From Trichaptum fuscoviolaceum (lineage: Eukaryota > Basidiomycota > Agaricomycetes > Hymenochaetales > Trichaptaceae), in assembly GCA_910574455.1 (NCBI GenBank), contig CAJSYZ010000006.1, forward strand, positions 1,315,376-1,379,375: DNA of 64,000 bases, given 5' to 3'. Numbering within the stretch: the stretch's first letter is position 1; each line of letters begins with the position of its first letter. Below the pieces are notes generated by a model, which saw nothing but the letters and a program-made list of their open reading frames with translations, was not told where the DNA came from and made no database searches. Below are positions 29,195-41,212 of the stretch, piece after piece. Both the position numbers and the translations under genes were made by a program.

Positions 29195-31076
29195 ATGGCA
29201 AGAGGCGGAAAATCAACGCTTGACGGAAACCACAGATTTCCTGCGTTCTATGCCTGTTATCTTCTCAAGTCAATACGAACACCAAAATCAACTGCGTGAG
29301 CAAACTGACGCATGAGAAACGAGGATCAAGTAGTAATAACATTGTGCAGAACATACATAGGAAGTACTCCGAACCCACCGAGACGTATCCGGTGGGTTAT
29401 ACAGGCTCCCTTTGCTTGAAGTCCAACTTACATTATGTACATACCGACAGACAACATAATGGCGAGCTCACAGCCGGAGCTTGGAAGACATCTCGCAACA
29501 GACCATGGGTAATGCAGATGATTGTGCATGGCTTTCCTTCGAAGCTGTCGGCGCTGCAATTCGAGTGGGCGTGGCAGCATCCGCATGCGAGCAGACACCT
29601 CAAAGACCCGGAAGATGGCACGAAGCCTCTGTTCGCATATAAAGGAAGTCAGAGACCGCTGAAAGGGAACATTGCGTATGTATAGTTATACATGTGATAG
29701 AGTTGAAGATTAATGATGTTGTTTTAGTATCGTACGCAAAATGCTGTCAGTGCACCCGTATACGACATGGCCCTTACATGTTAAGTTATTTACTCGAGAT
29801 GCCGTGAAACACTGGCACGATGCAGGCAGCCCAGTAGCGAAACCGCGGTCGAAGCAGCTGCCCACACTGGATTCGCTAGTATCTGGTATTCCGAGGGGGT
29901 TGACGGTTGGTATTGAGTTGGAAGGTGTGGACGGGAAGACGGGTGATAGTAAGGATGTTGAGGCTGGACGAGGAAAGCCAATAGAAGTGACAGATGGTGA
30001 GTTACTTATGCATGATGAATCGGCATCTTTCTTAACGACATCATCAGCCACATTTACATCTACGCATCTTGCAAAGTACACAAAGCTTTTAAGCCAAGGT
30101 CAGGCGCATAAATGCGCAGTATGTGCAGAGACAATGGAGCTCGCGTCCTCGGACCACCTCTCTATGTCTCTTTGTCCATCAGATCCGTGTACATCGGTTG
30201 CGCATCTGGTCTGCCTTGCGCGGCATTTTCGTCTTTCCGACGGAACATTGGAGTTGATTCCGCGCGGCGGTTCGTGTCCGTCTTGCAAGGAATATGTACT
30301 TTGGGGAGACATCATACGGGCGTGCTACAGACGAAGTGTCGGGAGACAGGGCGTTGAAGAACAAGCGGAGCAAGAGGAAGACGCAGAAATCACTGATGAT
30401 GAGGAAGAGGACGCACTCTCTGCTTCTGTGAGTAGGACACCGAAGAGAGCCAAGGTATGTCGCCGTTAATTCCTCGTTGCTAAATGAACTAATGAGGCAT
30501 AAGACATCGGCAAAGGGTAAAGCCACTTCAATTCGGAAACCTCGCCAAGATAACCATGGAGATGATTCTGAGAGGGAGACCTTCGATCTCGGCGCTATTT
30601 CTGGATCCGAGTCGAATGAAGGTCCTTCGACAATCAAAGCAAAGGCTGGCCCGTCCAGATCTAAAAAGAGGCCCCCTCCTTCAAGCATGAAGAAACTGCC
30701 AACAGCCCCGAGGAAACGCAAGCAAGTAAAGAATAACGAGCTGCCTAGCGATGAAGACGAATTCTTCGATTTGAACGCCATAAACTCCGAAGATGAAAGT
30801 GACGAGTCATCCTTGCGTGTGCTCCTTCCAAGCGCCTTCCAAGCTCCTATTGGCAAGCCAAGCACCAAAGCTAAGATTTCTCGGACTGTTATTCCCCTTG
30901 TTGAAGTTGCAAAGAGGTCGAAACGTGAGTTTCAAAATTATTGGACGTATCGATTATCACTAATACCTTTCCGGTTAGCGTCACCGCGTTCTCGGCTGGT
31001 CAGAGAGCTATCGTCATTGTCTATTTCCTCACCACCAACATCGCCGAAACAAGACGTTATTATCCTATCGGATTGA
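29195..31076 (+). CDS. SLX1: structure-specific endonuclease subunit SLX1
   Basis: Six exons: 29195-29295, 29350-29391, 29451-29675, 29728-30454, 30504-30924 and 30979-31076; phases agree and give 537 residues. The N-terminus is a GIY-YIG nuclease domain ([37 protein letters not shown]) with the expected catalytic Arg and Glu positions. Near residues 260-350 lies the SLX1-type zinc/RING domain (CAVC...[14 protein letters not shown]...[20 protein letters not shown]). The C-terminal 200 residues are acidic, low complexity and probably disordered. SLX1 is the catalytic partner of SLX4 and cuts branched DNA such as Holliday junctions and flaps in the nucleus. The tail is longer than in yeast Slx1, which is common in basidiomycetes as far as I recall. 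Confidence 0.92.
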
Positions 31077-31444
31077 ATTATATGTACCTTCCTATTCAGG
31101 AAGGTATTGAATGCCCATAAGAGGCAAGTATAGTCGACCACCGACTTTGGACTGTTTGGTTGTGGGTCCAAGTGTGAGCAAGTGTCCAACAGCAATCGGC
31201 TGTCGCGGAAGTGTGGATGGGCAATCAACGTCGTTTTTAACGATGACAGTCGCCGACGCGATTGTTATTGTGGTCGAACATTCAAATACCCGCCTCTGGG
31301 CCACCAGGGTCTACCCAGCTTTGACCACAAAGTCCCTTGCAAATCCCGCCCCCCGACGCCCTCGTGCCCTCAACACAGCGCACTCGAGCCTGAACACAAC
31401 GCGTACCACATTCTCACCATCACCTGACAATCAGCTCAACTACG
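31077..31444. other. intergenic region between SLX1 and the first Clp1-like gene
   Basis: About 370 bp with no convincing gene. Short open frames overlap the promoter and leader of the downstream gene. Confidence 0.5.
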
Positions 31445-32479
31445 ATGATCTTCAAGAACATCAAGAACTACTTCGCGGCCCACCCCTCATCCATTGGATG
31501 CACCGTGCACACTAATACTGCACTTTCGTTGAAGTCGTATGCTCGACGCCGCCGAGCGCAGGTATTGAAGCCTGCGGCAGCAACATCAGCCCCTTCATTC
31601 ACTTCGCGACCAACGAAGGTTCATTTCTCCGATGCATCGATTCGCCGTGCCACAAGCTCTTCGTCGCCTGTTCGCATTTCACTCGCATCCTCGCGCTCTC
31701 GAGCATCTATTCCACTTCCGACCCGGCTTGAACGCCCTCTGTTCCGTGAAGTCGATGCTGAGACACTCGCCGCTGCTTCCCCGGAGATGAAGGGTCTTCC
31801 TGTTGATTACATTCGCGATGCTCTGGAAACTATTGGCGCAAGGTGGGCTACACTTTATCTTTCGATTAGTACTCTTTTCTGACTTGCTTTAAGGATGCTT
31901 TCGGTCCTTGCCTCGACAGTCACCCCGCCCATGGCTATTGCCTCTTCTTCCGCACTTCCCAAGGATGTCCCAGTGACTGTCTGCACTGCTGAGACAAAGG
32001 TCCTCCCAACGCATATGCTTGCGGTGCACTCCTCCACCCAACCTGCCCTCGGTGCACGCAAAGTCACACTCTTCCCTGCGCACTCGCTCGTCCTCGCGGC
32101 GCACTGTGCTAACCTTCCCGCCCTGCCCGCCTCTTCTCCAACGCCAACTTCGTCGTCTGACTCATCAGACGTGAAGTTAACTCTCCCCGTCATCCCACTC
32201 GCACTCCCATCTCCTGAGACATTCGCACCGTTATCCTCGTACCTGTACACTCGCCGCGCAGATACACTACTGAGGACACTCGTCCCACGCGCTCAAAACG
32301 CACAGTCCGTGGCCAATGTACCTTCCTCCATTCTTCTTGCGCACGCGCTAAAGATCCACGGTGTTTGGCGAAATGCTTGTGCTCTTGGCGTGCATGATGA
32401 GAAACTATGGAAAGTGCTGGACCTCGCCTGGTCGCTTTGTGTTGGTTCCCTAGGAAAGGCAACTACTGCCTCAGCATAA
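31445..32479 (+). CDS. Clp1-like protein, paralog A
   Basis: Two exons, 31445-31842 and 31894-32479, separated by a 51-bp intron in phase 2, give 327 residues. After a Ser/Arg-rich N-terminus come blocks shared with paralog B: GLPVDYIRDALETIGAR at the splice junction, LPTHMLAVHSS, LFPAHSLVLAAHCANLPALP, LPVIPLALPSPETFAPLSSYLYTRRADTLLRTL and VWRNACALGVHDEKLW. I recall this layout from Clp1 (clampless1) proteins of mushrooms and smut fungi, needed for clamp-cell formation and dikaryon growth downstream of the mating-type homeodomain genes. Its biochemical activity is not known to me. No nuclear signal beyond basic clusters is evident. Confidence 0.68.
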
Positions 32480-33290
32480 TTCTCTTTTCTTTTCTCTCTT
32501 CGCCTATGACATATGCCTATTTTGCACTTTCTAGCCACATCTTCGACCTTCGCTTTCATGACCACACCTCGTGATATATTGTTATTAGCCTATGGCATCT
32601 ATGTTTTAGAGACATAACTTGTACTTTTACTTCTAGATCATGCAGAACAAGAAACGTTCTCGAGCCTCGAAGCTCATTGTAAAATCCAGTTGCGATATGA
32701 ATCAGTCTGTCAGTTGTGAGTTGGAACTGAAATGACTGTAAGACATATCTGAGTGCCTATTTCAAGTGGCTAACCATTGTTCGTCCCTCCATTCACCTCT
32801 CTTCGACCACCGTCACAAGCAGACCGGCATGCGCAACTCGTACAGGATGCACCAGCGTCAACAGCGTTTGCGATCTATCCATGCTCTCTTCCAACTTAGT
32901 AGGCCATCGACGAACCAGTCTCAATCGGCCGCCGAACGAGCACCGTTGATAATTGAAGATGCAGACTATGAAAGGCTGGAGGAGTTCGATTTACCAGAGC
33001 CGCGTCGATCTGTGAGTAGCTTTTGCCGTTGCTAAGATCCTTAAGAACATAGCTGACACCCTTTGGGAGAAAAGACTTACGACTTCGTTCTCCGGACTAT
33101 CAGACTTTGTTCACCACGGCTAACTATCGCCAACCACTTCGGGCAATTACTTTGCGCGACTGGCCGCTCAGACGTCGGTGGGTATGGCAGCCACCTAAGA
33201 CTGTCAGCCCCCAGACTGTTCCACCTATTTCTGAGCGTACTGAGTTGTGGCTGGCGTCTTGCTTCTCGCTGGTTCCTTCTTATCCACGCT
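32480..33290. other. intergenic region, possibly with 5' exons of the coiled-coil gene
   Basis: An open stretch from ATG 32829 to a possible donor at 33012 encodes about 61 residues (ends DLPEPRRS), followed by a possible acceptor near 33078. These could be upstream exons of the gene starting at 33291, but the frames between them cannot be joined with confidence. The rest looks non-coding. Confidence 0.3.
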
Positions 33291-34646
33291 ATGGCATTTG
33301 CAAGGCTCTACGACATCGCAAAGCAGTATGGGCTCGTCCAGACGAACGTTTCGACCGTCGGGAGCATCACTAGTGCGCCCTTTGCTAGACGCAGAAGCAT
33401 TGCTTTGTTTGGATCACGCCCCCCGAGCGTGGCCGAACTGCCTCCTGGATCCATCTGGTCCACAGCGCTGCCTCATATCTTGAGCCTGACGCAGCGTATA
33501 CAAGCTCTCGAGACAGATCTAGGCCGGACGAACTCTACTTCTGACGATGACAGAGAAGACTTGCAGACCAGGCTCTTTCTGGCTACTAGAACTATCGAAG
33601 ATCTGACTGGCCGCCTCAAGGAGTTGGAGGACAAGAACTGCCAAGACGTGGAGCGACTGGGAGGCGAAATACTCGAGGTCCAGCTGAAATACGACGTCCT
33701 TAAGCTCGTAGGAGAAGACGTGCGCCGCATGAAGAATGATTTTGCAGAACAGATGGAAGAGTTCAGGGATGCATCCAAGCAGCTCCAGATGCAGATTACC
33801 GGACGTGATAACATGATCAGCAAGCTACTCTTCGACGTTGCCACTTTGTTCAAGGACAACGAACTCCTCGCCAAGAAAGGAAGCGCTCTTGAGGTTCAGC
33901 TGCTCGACGCTCAACAAAGCATTAGGGAAAAGGATGCTGCGCTGATTGAGATGCAGAATACGATGCCGGACCCGCAGAAGCTCGGAGCTGAACTCGCGCG
34001 CTTGCAGAACGGACAACTTGACTCCTGCATTTTCAAGAGAGAGGACTCCGAGGATTCGATTATTATCATCACTGAAGACCAATCGGACGTGCGAGCTGGA
34101 GATAAGTTCAAGCCAACCAATGAATGTTCGAAACTCACGGGTGATATTACCCCAAGTCCCAGCGGAGCTAAGCTCGACATTCCGGTCTTCACGAAACCCC
34201 GGCCCTCACTGCCTCCCAAGAAGGCGAAGCTCAAGCCTCTCCTTCTGGCCAGCCGTTTCACTACATCTGCTTCATCTCGTAGACTTCTAAGTCGCAAGCG
34301 CTCTGCAGTATCCATGCAAGCTCCGGACAACAAGACATCCAAGGCCCTCAATCCTAGAGCTGCCGAATTCAAGCCTCGTCTCGTCCTCCCAGTAGATCTC
34401 AAGACAGAAGTCGTACCGTTGCTAGTAAACAAACGACTACCCAAAGTTGAGATGACGCCAAGGACAACGCGCGCGACGTCCGTGCGCCTCATCAAATCGA
34501 GAGTAATGTCGAGGACGTCTAAGATGCAGGGTTCGCGCTCAAAGGAAGGCTTGACGTGCAGCACGTCCCGCGCAAGTCTCAAGGGAGCGTTGACACCCAG
34601 TGCCTCTCGTTCAGCGCTCGGGGAGGTTACGAACTTGCATATGTGA
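33291..34646 (+). CDS. coiled-coil protein of unknown function
   Basis: A 451-residue frame from ATG 33291 (MAFARLYDIAKQYGLV). Residues about 65-235 form a long heptad-rich coiled coil (for example DLTGRLKELEDK and EQMEEFRDASKQLQMQI). A short acidic motif with a hydrophobic core follows (EDSEDSIIIITED, about residues 250-262), which resembles a SUMO-interacting motif. The C-terminal third is basic and Ser/Arg/Lys-rich. The frame extends upstream to 33063 without an ATG; splicing from 32829 is possible. I do not recognise the family; a cytoskeletal or chromosome-associated role would be guesswork. Confidence 0.55.
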   Translation: MAFARLYDIAKQYGLVQTNVSTVGSITSAPFARRRSIALFGSRPPSVAELPPGSIWSTALPHILSLTQRIQALETDLGRTNSTSDDDREDLQTRLFLATRTIEDLTGRLKELEDKNCQDVERLGGEILEVQLKYDVLKLVGEDVRRMKNDFAEQMEEFRDASKQLQMQITGRDNMISKLLFDVATLFKDNELLAKKGSALEVQLLDAQQSIREKDAALIEMQNTMPDPQKLGAELARLQNGQLDSCIFKREDSEDSIIIITEDQSDVRAGDKFKPTNECSKLTGDITPSPSGAKLDIPVFTKPRPSLPPKKAKLKPLLLASRFTTSASSRRLLSRKRSAVSMQAPDNKTSKALNPRAAEFKPRLVLPVDLKTEVVPLLVNKRLPKVEMTPRTTRATSVRLIKSRVMSRTSKMQGSRSKEGLTCSTSRASLKGALTPSASRSALGEVTNLHM

Positions 34647-35006
34647 TATCGTTCTGTTTTGCTATGATTCGTTTATCGGTTGTCAGTTATTTAGTCCTTG
34701 TTTCTTTCACTTTGGATTCTACATGTTTGTCGTGCTTTCATATATAACGTTGTTCAAGTGGTAGGATTTGTCCTGCAGCCTTGACGGAAGACGCAGAAAG
34801 GAGGAAGGAAGAAAAACTTCACACAACTTGAACTTAGTAGATCGTACTACTGTAGTAACTAGTAGTTACTACATACTAACACGACGATCACGTGATTCTG
34901 CGCGTCCGAGTCACGATACAAGACGCGTCTCAAAAACGAACAATCCTGTCTCCTGCCACCAACACAACTATTCCGCTGACGGCGGTATCGACATCGTCAA
35001 GATAAG
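34647..35006. other. intergenic region with TAGTA-rich palindromic stretch
   Basis: No gene. Around 34838-34880 the sequence is dense in GTAGT/ACTAC words capable of small hairpins, with CACGTG at 34889 upstream of the SAP-domain gene. Possibly promoter; not testable here. Confidence 0.35.
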
Positions 35007-38000
35007 ATGTCGACGACAGATATCCTCTTCAACTCTCCCGCCTTGCATTCTCTTAAGCGTGCGCAACTTGTTCAACTTTGCAAGCGACACAACATCAGGG
35101 CGTCCGGAAAGAATGTAGAGCTTGTCGACAGGCTTAAAGAACACGCACGATCTTTGCCAAACGACAATCCACTCAATGTTGCTATACGAAGTGAGAAGCA
35201 TTCTGGGTATCCTATTGATGACCGGACTAGTGAGGATGGAAGCGAGGACGAGGAACGATTCAGACCCCAGCGTCCGAGCGAGATGTGGGAGGTTGTCATG
35301 GATGACATACCAGAGGAAGAAAACTATGGCTCTCTTCCAGGCTCTTTGTCTTCGAAGAGCATGTTGACAATAGGTGCAAGTGGAGAATTTGGGACGGGAG
35401 GAAGTTCACAATGTTTGTGGTTCGCTTCATTGTTCTCGGATAACACATTCTGATGATATTGGCCACATGCCTCTTTAGCCACTATCGGCTCATCTATTAA
35501 GGCTTTGGCCACATCACTCGGTTTGAGTCGCTCCGCTTCGGCGACATCTATACCTACGTCTGAAAGCAAGGACACCATCACGTCTTTGAAATCGATTGGA
35601 AAGGGGAAGAGCTCGTCGAATAGCAATCGCAAAGTGCTCTCGAACCTTAACTCCTCTGCCAATGCAAGAGATTCCCTCACGGCCAACGCTATACCCTACT
35701 CAGCCATTCCTCCTGCACGTATCTCCCAGTTACCCATCATTGAGCCATTTGCGTTCTCGTGCACAGAACAGGCCGATACTTCGATTTCGTCCGTCGACCA
35801 ACTCGTACCTGGTGTGGGCTCACGAATAGGGACAGACGCAAATGCTTCTGTGGGTATGGAAACTGTGCGTCTCATCACGGCATCCTCTGGCGGGAAGAGG
35901 GTGCCAGAAAGCCCTGCTCTGCCTCGACTCGCTCCAATCAAACCATCATTTGACCTCGTCCCGCCAACGCCGGGGAACACTGGGCTTAAGAAGTGGCCCT
36001 TGTCCCCCGGAGGTAAAGATGGCGAAAGCACAACAAGAAGCTTGTATCCGTCGCTCAATATAGAGAAAGTCATCTCGGACAGTGCTGGCAGAATGGAAGA
36101 GGATGTCGACATGCCTGGCGGTTTAATTTCGTCTGAGCAAGCTGTAGATAGGACAAGGTTGTCACCGTCTCGTCCAGAGCCTTTCATATTTGGCTCACCT
36201 CATCCTCGACATTCTGCTTCGAAGGGCGATTTCACCAAAGCAGCGAACAGCGTGCTTGCGGAGATGAATGCCCGTCTTGGTCTGTCAGATGCATCTCAGA
36301 CAGTTGGACTTGATCTGCTCAGAAATCGTACCGGCGACGGAACGAAGCTTTCAGAAGAGGAGATACTGAACTATCAGTTCGGAGGGAAGAAAGCCAACCA
36401 GACGAAGGATGACGAGGAGAAAGCGAAGGGCTCCGTCGGATGGAAGTTTGATCGAGCGCACGAGAAGGAGTTCAGTAAGATGGAGGGTATTGACACGCAC
36501 TATGCCGCCCGCCGAATGCAGAGCAAAACAAGTCTATTTGAAAAGGAAGCTCAGGAGCCCCTTGCGCCGCTGCCAGCCAACAGGAAACGCAAATCTACTG
36601 CAAACGAGGAATCGAGTACAGGTTTGGGGAAAGGACGGCCATCGACTACAAGAACGAATAAACGGCGCAGTAGCAATGCGCGTGTTATCAGTGCTGGTGC
36701 GAGACGGAAAATGGGGGGTATTCCTGGTGCATTTGGTGATGATGATGAGGAGGAGGAGGAGGAGGAGGAAGAAGAGCCTCAAGTTAAGCGTGTATGTGTT
36801 GAACAGCCTTCCGCGGACAATAAGCCCGCAACGAGGGTGTCAATTGCACCGAACGCAGTCCCGGGCAAGAGTGAGGATGTAAACGGAGAGGAGACGCGTA
36901 AGCAGAGCGAGGCAATCAAACGACGCTTGGAACTCAACAAAGCGAGGAGGCGCAGTAGCAGGGGAAGACCAAGCATTGCTCCTCGGGGCTCTTTAGCAGC
37001 GCGTAAGTATCGGGATTCTCATAGAGCAATCTGATGCTGATGAAAAGAAACATCACAGAGAAGCAGAAAGGCGCGACATCTCGGTTTGGATTCCTGTCTT
37101 CTGCAAAATCACTTGTAAATCGCGTGTGGAATCGCGGAGCCGGAGGGCCTTCAACCGCGTCTTCTTCCATCCCAGTCTCGAAGCCTGCACAGACAAAAGC
37201 TGCGACTACTCTACCTGATCAGAAGAACGCAACGAAGCCTGCGCCTACCCCAGTCGCAAAGCCCCCCATTCCAGATGCAAAGAAACCATCGTTCGACGGT
37301 ATTGGGCTCGGATCAAATGCCAGACCATCGATGTCGACGAGCTCTCGCGCACCGGCATCCAGAAATGTGAGCTCAACGAGTTCGAATGGGTTCTTGAAGC
37401 CGGGCGATGCTGGTCGGGCGCACGCGAGTGGGTCGGTTCGGTCAACAAACTCAGCGATGTCAACTTCATCTGCTATGTCAGCTGTCAGCGCATCATCTAA
37501 TGCGTCTGATCGGCGGTCAAGGTCACCGATTCCGTCATTCAACGTTCCTGGTGATTCGCTACGGGCAAGAAAGGTATCTGGTCAGCAAGCTCCGATTTTT
37601 GGTAGTACGAGGACGCGAAACTCGAGCATCAAAGGCTCCGTTGGCTCGATGGGCCCACCAAGTTCCATGGGCACGCGCACCAGCACTGCGTCCAACCTAT
37701 CTTCTGGGACGGGGGCTCCGAGCGGGGTAGGTAGTATGGGAACGAAGCCCCGGATGCGTCCTAGTTCAACACTGTATGCCCCGACAGCAAGTTCTCTGGC
37801 CAAAACGAACGCAAATTTAGCGAGGCGATCCTCTGTGATGAATAAGAATGCAGACCCTAGCACGAGTTCTCGCCACTCGTCGGCGCTTTCACCATCGAAG
37901 ATCCCAGTTATCCTTCCACTGTCGCCCAGGAAGAAGAATCCCAGCACTGTTGGAAGCGGGGCCGAAGGGGAAAGGAGCATCTTTAGCTCTCCGTTTGTTC

Positions 38001-38545
38001 TACCTACAAGTCCCGCGGCTAAGGAGGCTGCTAGGACGGGCCAGACGATGAACCCGATAACTGGCATACCGTCCCCTATCCGTGCAAATACTGCGAGAGT
38101 CTTGCCGAGCATCGAGCAGAGCTTCGGGTCACTTGGTTCTGGTTCTGGTTCTGGTTCTGGTTTGGGAAGCGCAAGCGCATCGGGATCCATCAACAGCACG
38201 ATGGGCCGGAATCCAAGCGTCCAGCGCAAACCACGTATCTCGCGCTCGAAGGTGATCGCGAAGCTCGGTGCGCAGCGCGCGGCGTCGCATTCCTCTTCGC
38301 ACAATGCCACAGCTGGTGCTACAGATGCTTCTGGTGCGGTGGGCGGAGCTCGGAAAGGAAGGACGCGCTCGTCGGTGGGCGCGGCAGTTGCGAGACGGAG
38401 TGTTGGGGCTGTGAAAGCGAGGGGTAGCGGTGTGAACGGTGCGGCGGTGATGATGAGCGCGAAGAGACGGGTGAGGATGAGTGAGTATGCAAGGCGACGG
38501 AGTACGAAGGCACCGACGGACCTCGACATGGATCTTGATGATTGA
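35007..38545 (+). CDS. SAP-domain nuclear protein, large and mostly disordered
   Basis: Three exons, 35007-35412, 35479-37002 and 37059-38545, join in phase to 1138 residues. A SAP motif (LHSLKRAQLVQLCKRHNIRA, then VELVDRL) lies at residues about 12-47; SAP domains bind AT-rich DNA or act in chromatin and RNA processing. The remainder is Ser/Pro/Lys-rich, with a Glu tract near residue 560 (DDDEEEEEEEEEE), a basic C-terminus (SAKRRVRMSEYARRRSTK) and a Gly-Ser repeat near residue 1000 (38133-38163). A conserved-looking middle block reads GWKFDRAHEKEFSKMEGIDTHYAARR. It ends just after a run of nuclear-signal-like sequences. No enzyme domain is seen. Confidence 0.8.
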
Positions 38546-39702
38546 ATAGACGATGTTTCTTGTTGTAACCTTCGCTTTCTTGCATTCCCCCTCTCTAGGC
38601 TCCGTATTGTGGTTTGACTCGTCAACTTTGACTTTTGAAAGCTGCCTATCTTGTCATTTATTTCGATATGTATGTATCTTGTACTCCGATTCCCCCACCT
38701 CGCGGACATGTCTTCAACATTGTAAGAGTAGCTGATATAGAAGAATTAGCATCCTGGCGATGGTCTTGATACACCCTGTATTAGTTTATACATATAAATA
38801 TATTTGACGATTGATTCATCAATTGATTAGGTTGAGCTGCGAAGCGGTAGTCTTATGAACTCTTACGCCGCCGGTGCCAGTGAATGGTCTATTTGAGTTA
38901 CCATGCCGTGAGAATGTTATCCTATTTATGGGCTTCAATGGGCGCGTCTGAGCCTCCTTCATTGTGAGCCACACAAAGACAAACAAGGCGCGAATATACT
39001 TTGTGTCGAGGACAACGATGGCTCCTTCGTCCTTACCACCATGTCTGCCCTCTCTGAACATCCCCCAGCTGCTCCCCAGCTCTTTTCAAGTTTTGCCGTT
39101 GTGTTTTCAGAACTTCCTGTCCTCTCGATGGCTCTTTGCGGGTGCGTACAGTACAATGATTGGAAAAATTGTGCTTCATCGTAGGTGGGATGTTGAAACT
39201 CCAATGATATGGAAACGGCCTCAGCTCTATCGTCCTTGGTGAAGTCTTGCTCCTCATCTAATGTCAAGCTGCTGGGACTCTGGGACTTCGGATGAATGCA
39301 CCTGCCGGTTGTGGATTGTGGCTGAGCTGTGGGCGCGTATTTGGTCGACCAAACACTGGCCCACTGTATTTGTGTCTTGTTTACTGTGCTGCACTGGAGC
39401 AATCCATCTCGAGTTGAAGGTCGCTGGCCATCGTGACACCGTGGTTGTCCGTTGCTATTCCTGCTCAAGGTCTCGACGTGGGGAGAACGCGTACCCAATT
39501 TGGCTGGTTCCTTCAACCGCGTTCGGTTCAACATCGCGTCAGACACCATCTCCTCTACTTAAACTGCTGTTGCCCCCCGCAATACCTATCTAACCGCATC
39601 TCCGCTATCATTCATACCACCAGCCTGCTATTTTCTTCACTTCTGGCCTTTTCTCCTCAAAACCAGGCAATAACTTAACATCTGACTTGAAACTCGACTG
39701 CA
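38546..39702. other. intergenic region, about 1.15 kb
   Basis: No supported gene. Open frames on both strands of up to about 196 residues overlap each other with poor composition and no splice structure. The last few hundred bases are C/T-rich and probably hold the promoter of the downstream Clp1-like gene. Confidence 0.45.
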
Positions 39703-41212
39703 ATGGTTCTCGGTCGAATAGCCTCAAATTTTGTTTCCGTTGAGCGGGAGCGTCGTCAGACCATGAAAAACGAGAATACTCCGCCCTCGAAGGCGAATCG
39801 GGGTATCAGGTCTGCCTTCTCGCAGAAAATTGTCTCCTCTTTGTCTTCGATTTCAGCAGCTTCGCGACGCAGGCGTGCGAGGCTGCATGGTGGTCTCGAG
39901 AAGGACCGCCACCGTGTAGCCGACAGCGCCCGCAGGCGCGAGCGTACTCAGTCTCGTTCTCGCACACATACACCCCCTGTGACGGTGGCCTCACGATCAC
40001 CACCGGCGATGGTAGATGAGGAGGACAGGATGGAAACGGAGGATTGCGAGATGTCTGAGGTGGTTCCTTCGGTTGAGCCGTCTGCACCTGCATTCCGGGG
40101 CGTTACCCTCCCCCGCCGCCTCGCCCGTCCTGCGTACCGTGCTGCGAACACCGCAGCACTAGCGGCAATTGAGCCCGGGCTCGCCGAGACGAACATTGAG
40201 TACGTGCGCGACTGCCTTGAGGCAACTGGTGCGAGGTGTGTATCTCTCTTTCTCCATTCTCTATGGAAACGAAGGACTGACGAGATCTATCTATGCATCG
40301 TGGTCTTGCAGCATGCTGAATGTATTGGCACGTACAAGCGTATTATCGACCTCCACAAAACCCATCTCCGTTCCATCGAGCCCGAACGGTGGCCTCGGAC
40401 AGAGGAGACAAGATGCAGCCTCGTTGCCCTCGGAAGCAACCGTACGGGTTGCGGACACGCGCGCAGACCTCCCTACACATATGCTGGCAGTGTACAGCTC
40501 TCTTCCTGCTGCGAATCACCTTATCGCCGCGAACGGTCAAACTCAGGTCAGGACCCGTGTCTCCCTGCTACCTATTCACGCAGTCATGCTGGCAGCACAC
40601 TGCGCTGCAGTCCCGCCGCTCCCGTCATCGGACCCGTCTAGACAGACCCAGATGAAGACAAATAGGAAGGAGAATGGAGAGGTGGTTTTGACGCTGCCGG
40701 TTGTTCCGCTAAGCATCCCTTCTCCGACTGCATTCCCTCTCCTCTCTGCATACCTGTATACGCAGGATTCCGATAACTTGCTTCGTGCTCTTCTTGGTGT
40801 CCCCCTATCTCCAACATCCTCTCCCACGCACTCCTCTGTGCCAACTATCTTACTATCTCCGGCGGATAGCCTACCAACGCCTGCACCCTCTCCTCAACTC
40901 CTCCCACGCTCGGACCTCGCCCCAGTCCCCCCCTCAGACTCCCCGGCTGGGCTAGCAGCAGAATTCTCCGCTCGTGTCTCGCAAACGTCGCGTGCCCTCG
41001 CTGCGGTCCATATCGGTGACGGTGATGCTCTATTGAAGAAGGTTGGCTTCGTCATGGGTCTGTGGCGCAATGCGTACGCATTAGGCGTCTACGATTCTGG
41101 TTTATGGTCAACCCTCGATGCGGCATGGGCAGTGCTGCTTGGTGCGATGGCAATCTGCGAACGGACCGGCCACACCCAAGCGGTCCGAAAAGAATTTGAA
41201 GCCAGCAACTGA
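39703..41212 (+). CDS. Clp1-like protein, paralog B
   Basis: Exons 39703-40235 and 40312-41212 with a 76-bp intron in the same phase and at the same site as in paralog A, giving 477 residues. Shared blocks: NIEYVRDCLEATGA at the junction, LPTHMLAVYSSLPAANHL, LLPIHAVMLAAHCAAVPPLP, LPVVPLSIPSPTAFPLLSAYLYTQDSDNLLRALL and GLWRNAYALGVYDSGLW. Compared with paralog A it has a longer basic N-terminus (RRRRARLHGG...) and an inserted Pro/Ser-rich loop (about residues 340-400). The two genes lie 7.2 kb apart on the same strand and probably arose by duplication. Family role as for paralog A: sexual development in basidiomycetes. Confidence 0.7.

Noticed and set aside
33911..34582. 223-residue minus-strand frame opposite the coiled-coil gene
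   Set aside because: A shadow frame; the plus strand is continuous, longer and has plausible protein composition.
37582..38709. 375-residue minus-strand frame opposite the SAP gene
   Set aside because: Antisense of Ser-rich low-complexity coding; the plus-strand exons splice in phase over 1138 residues.
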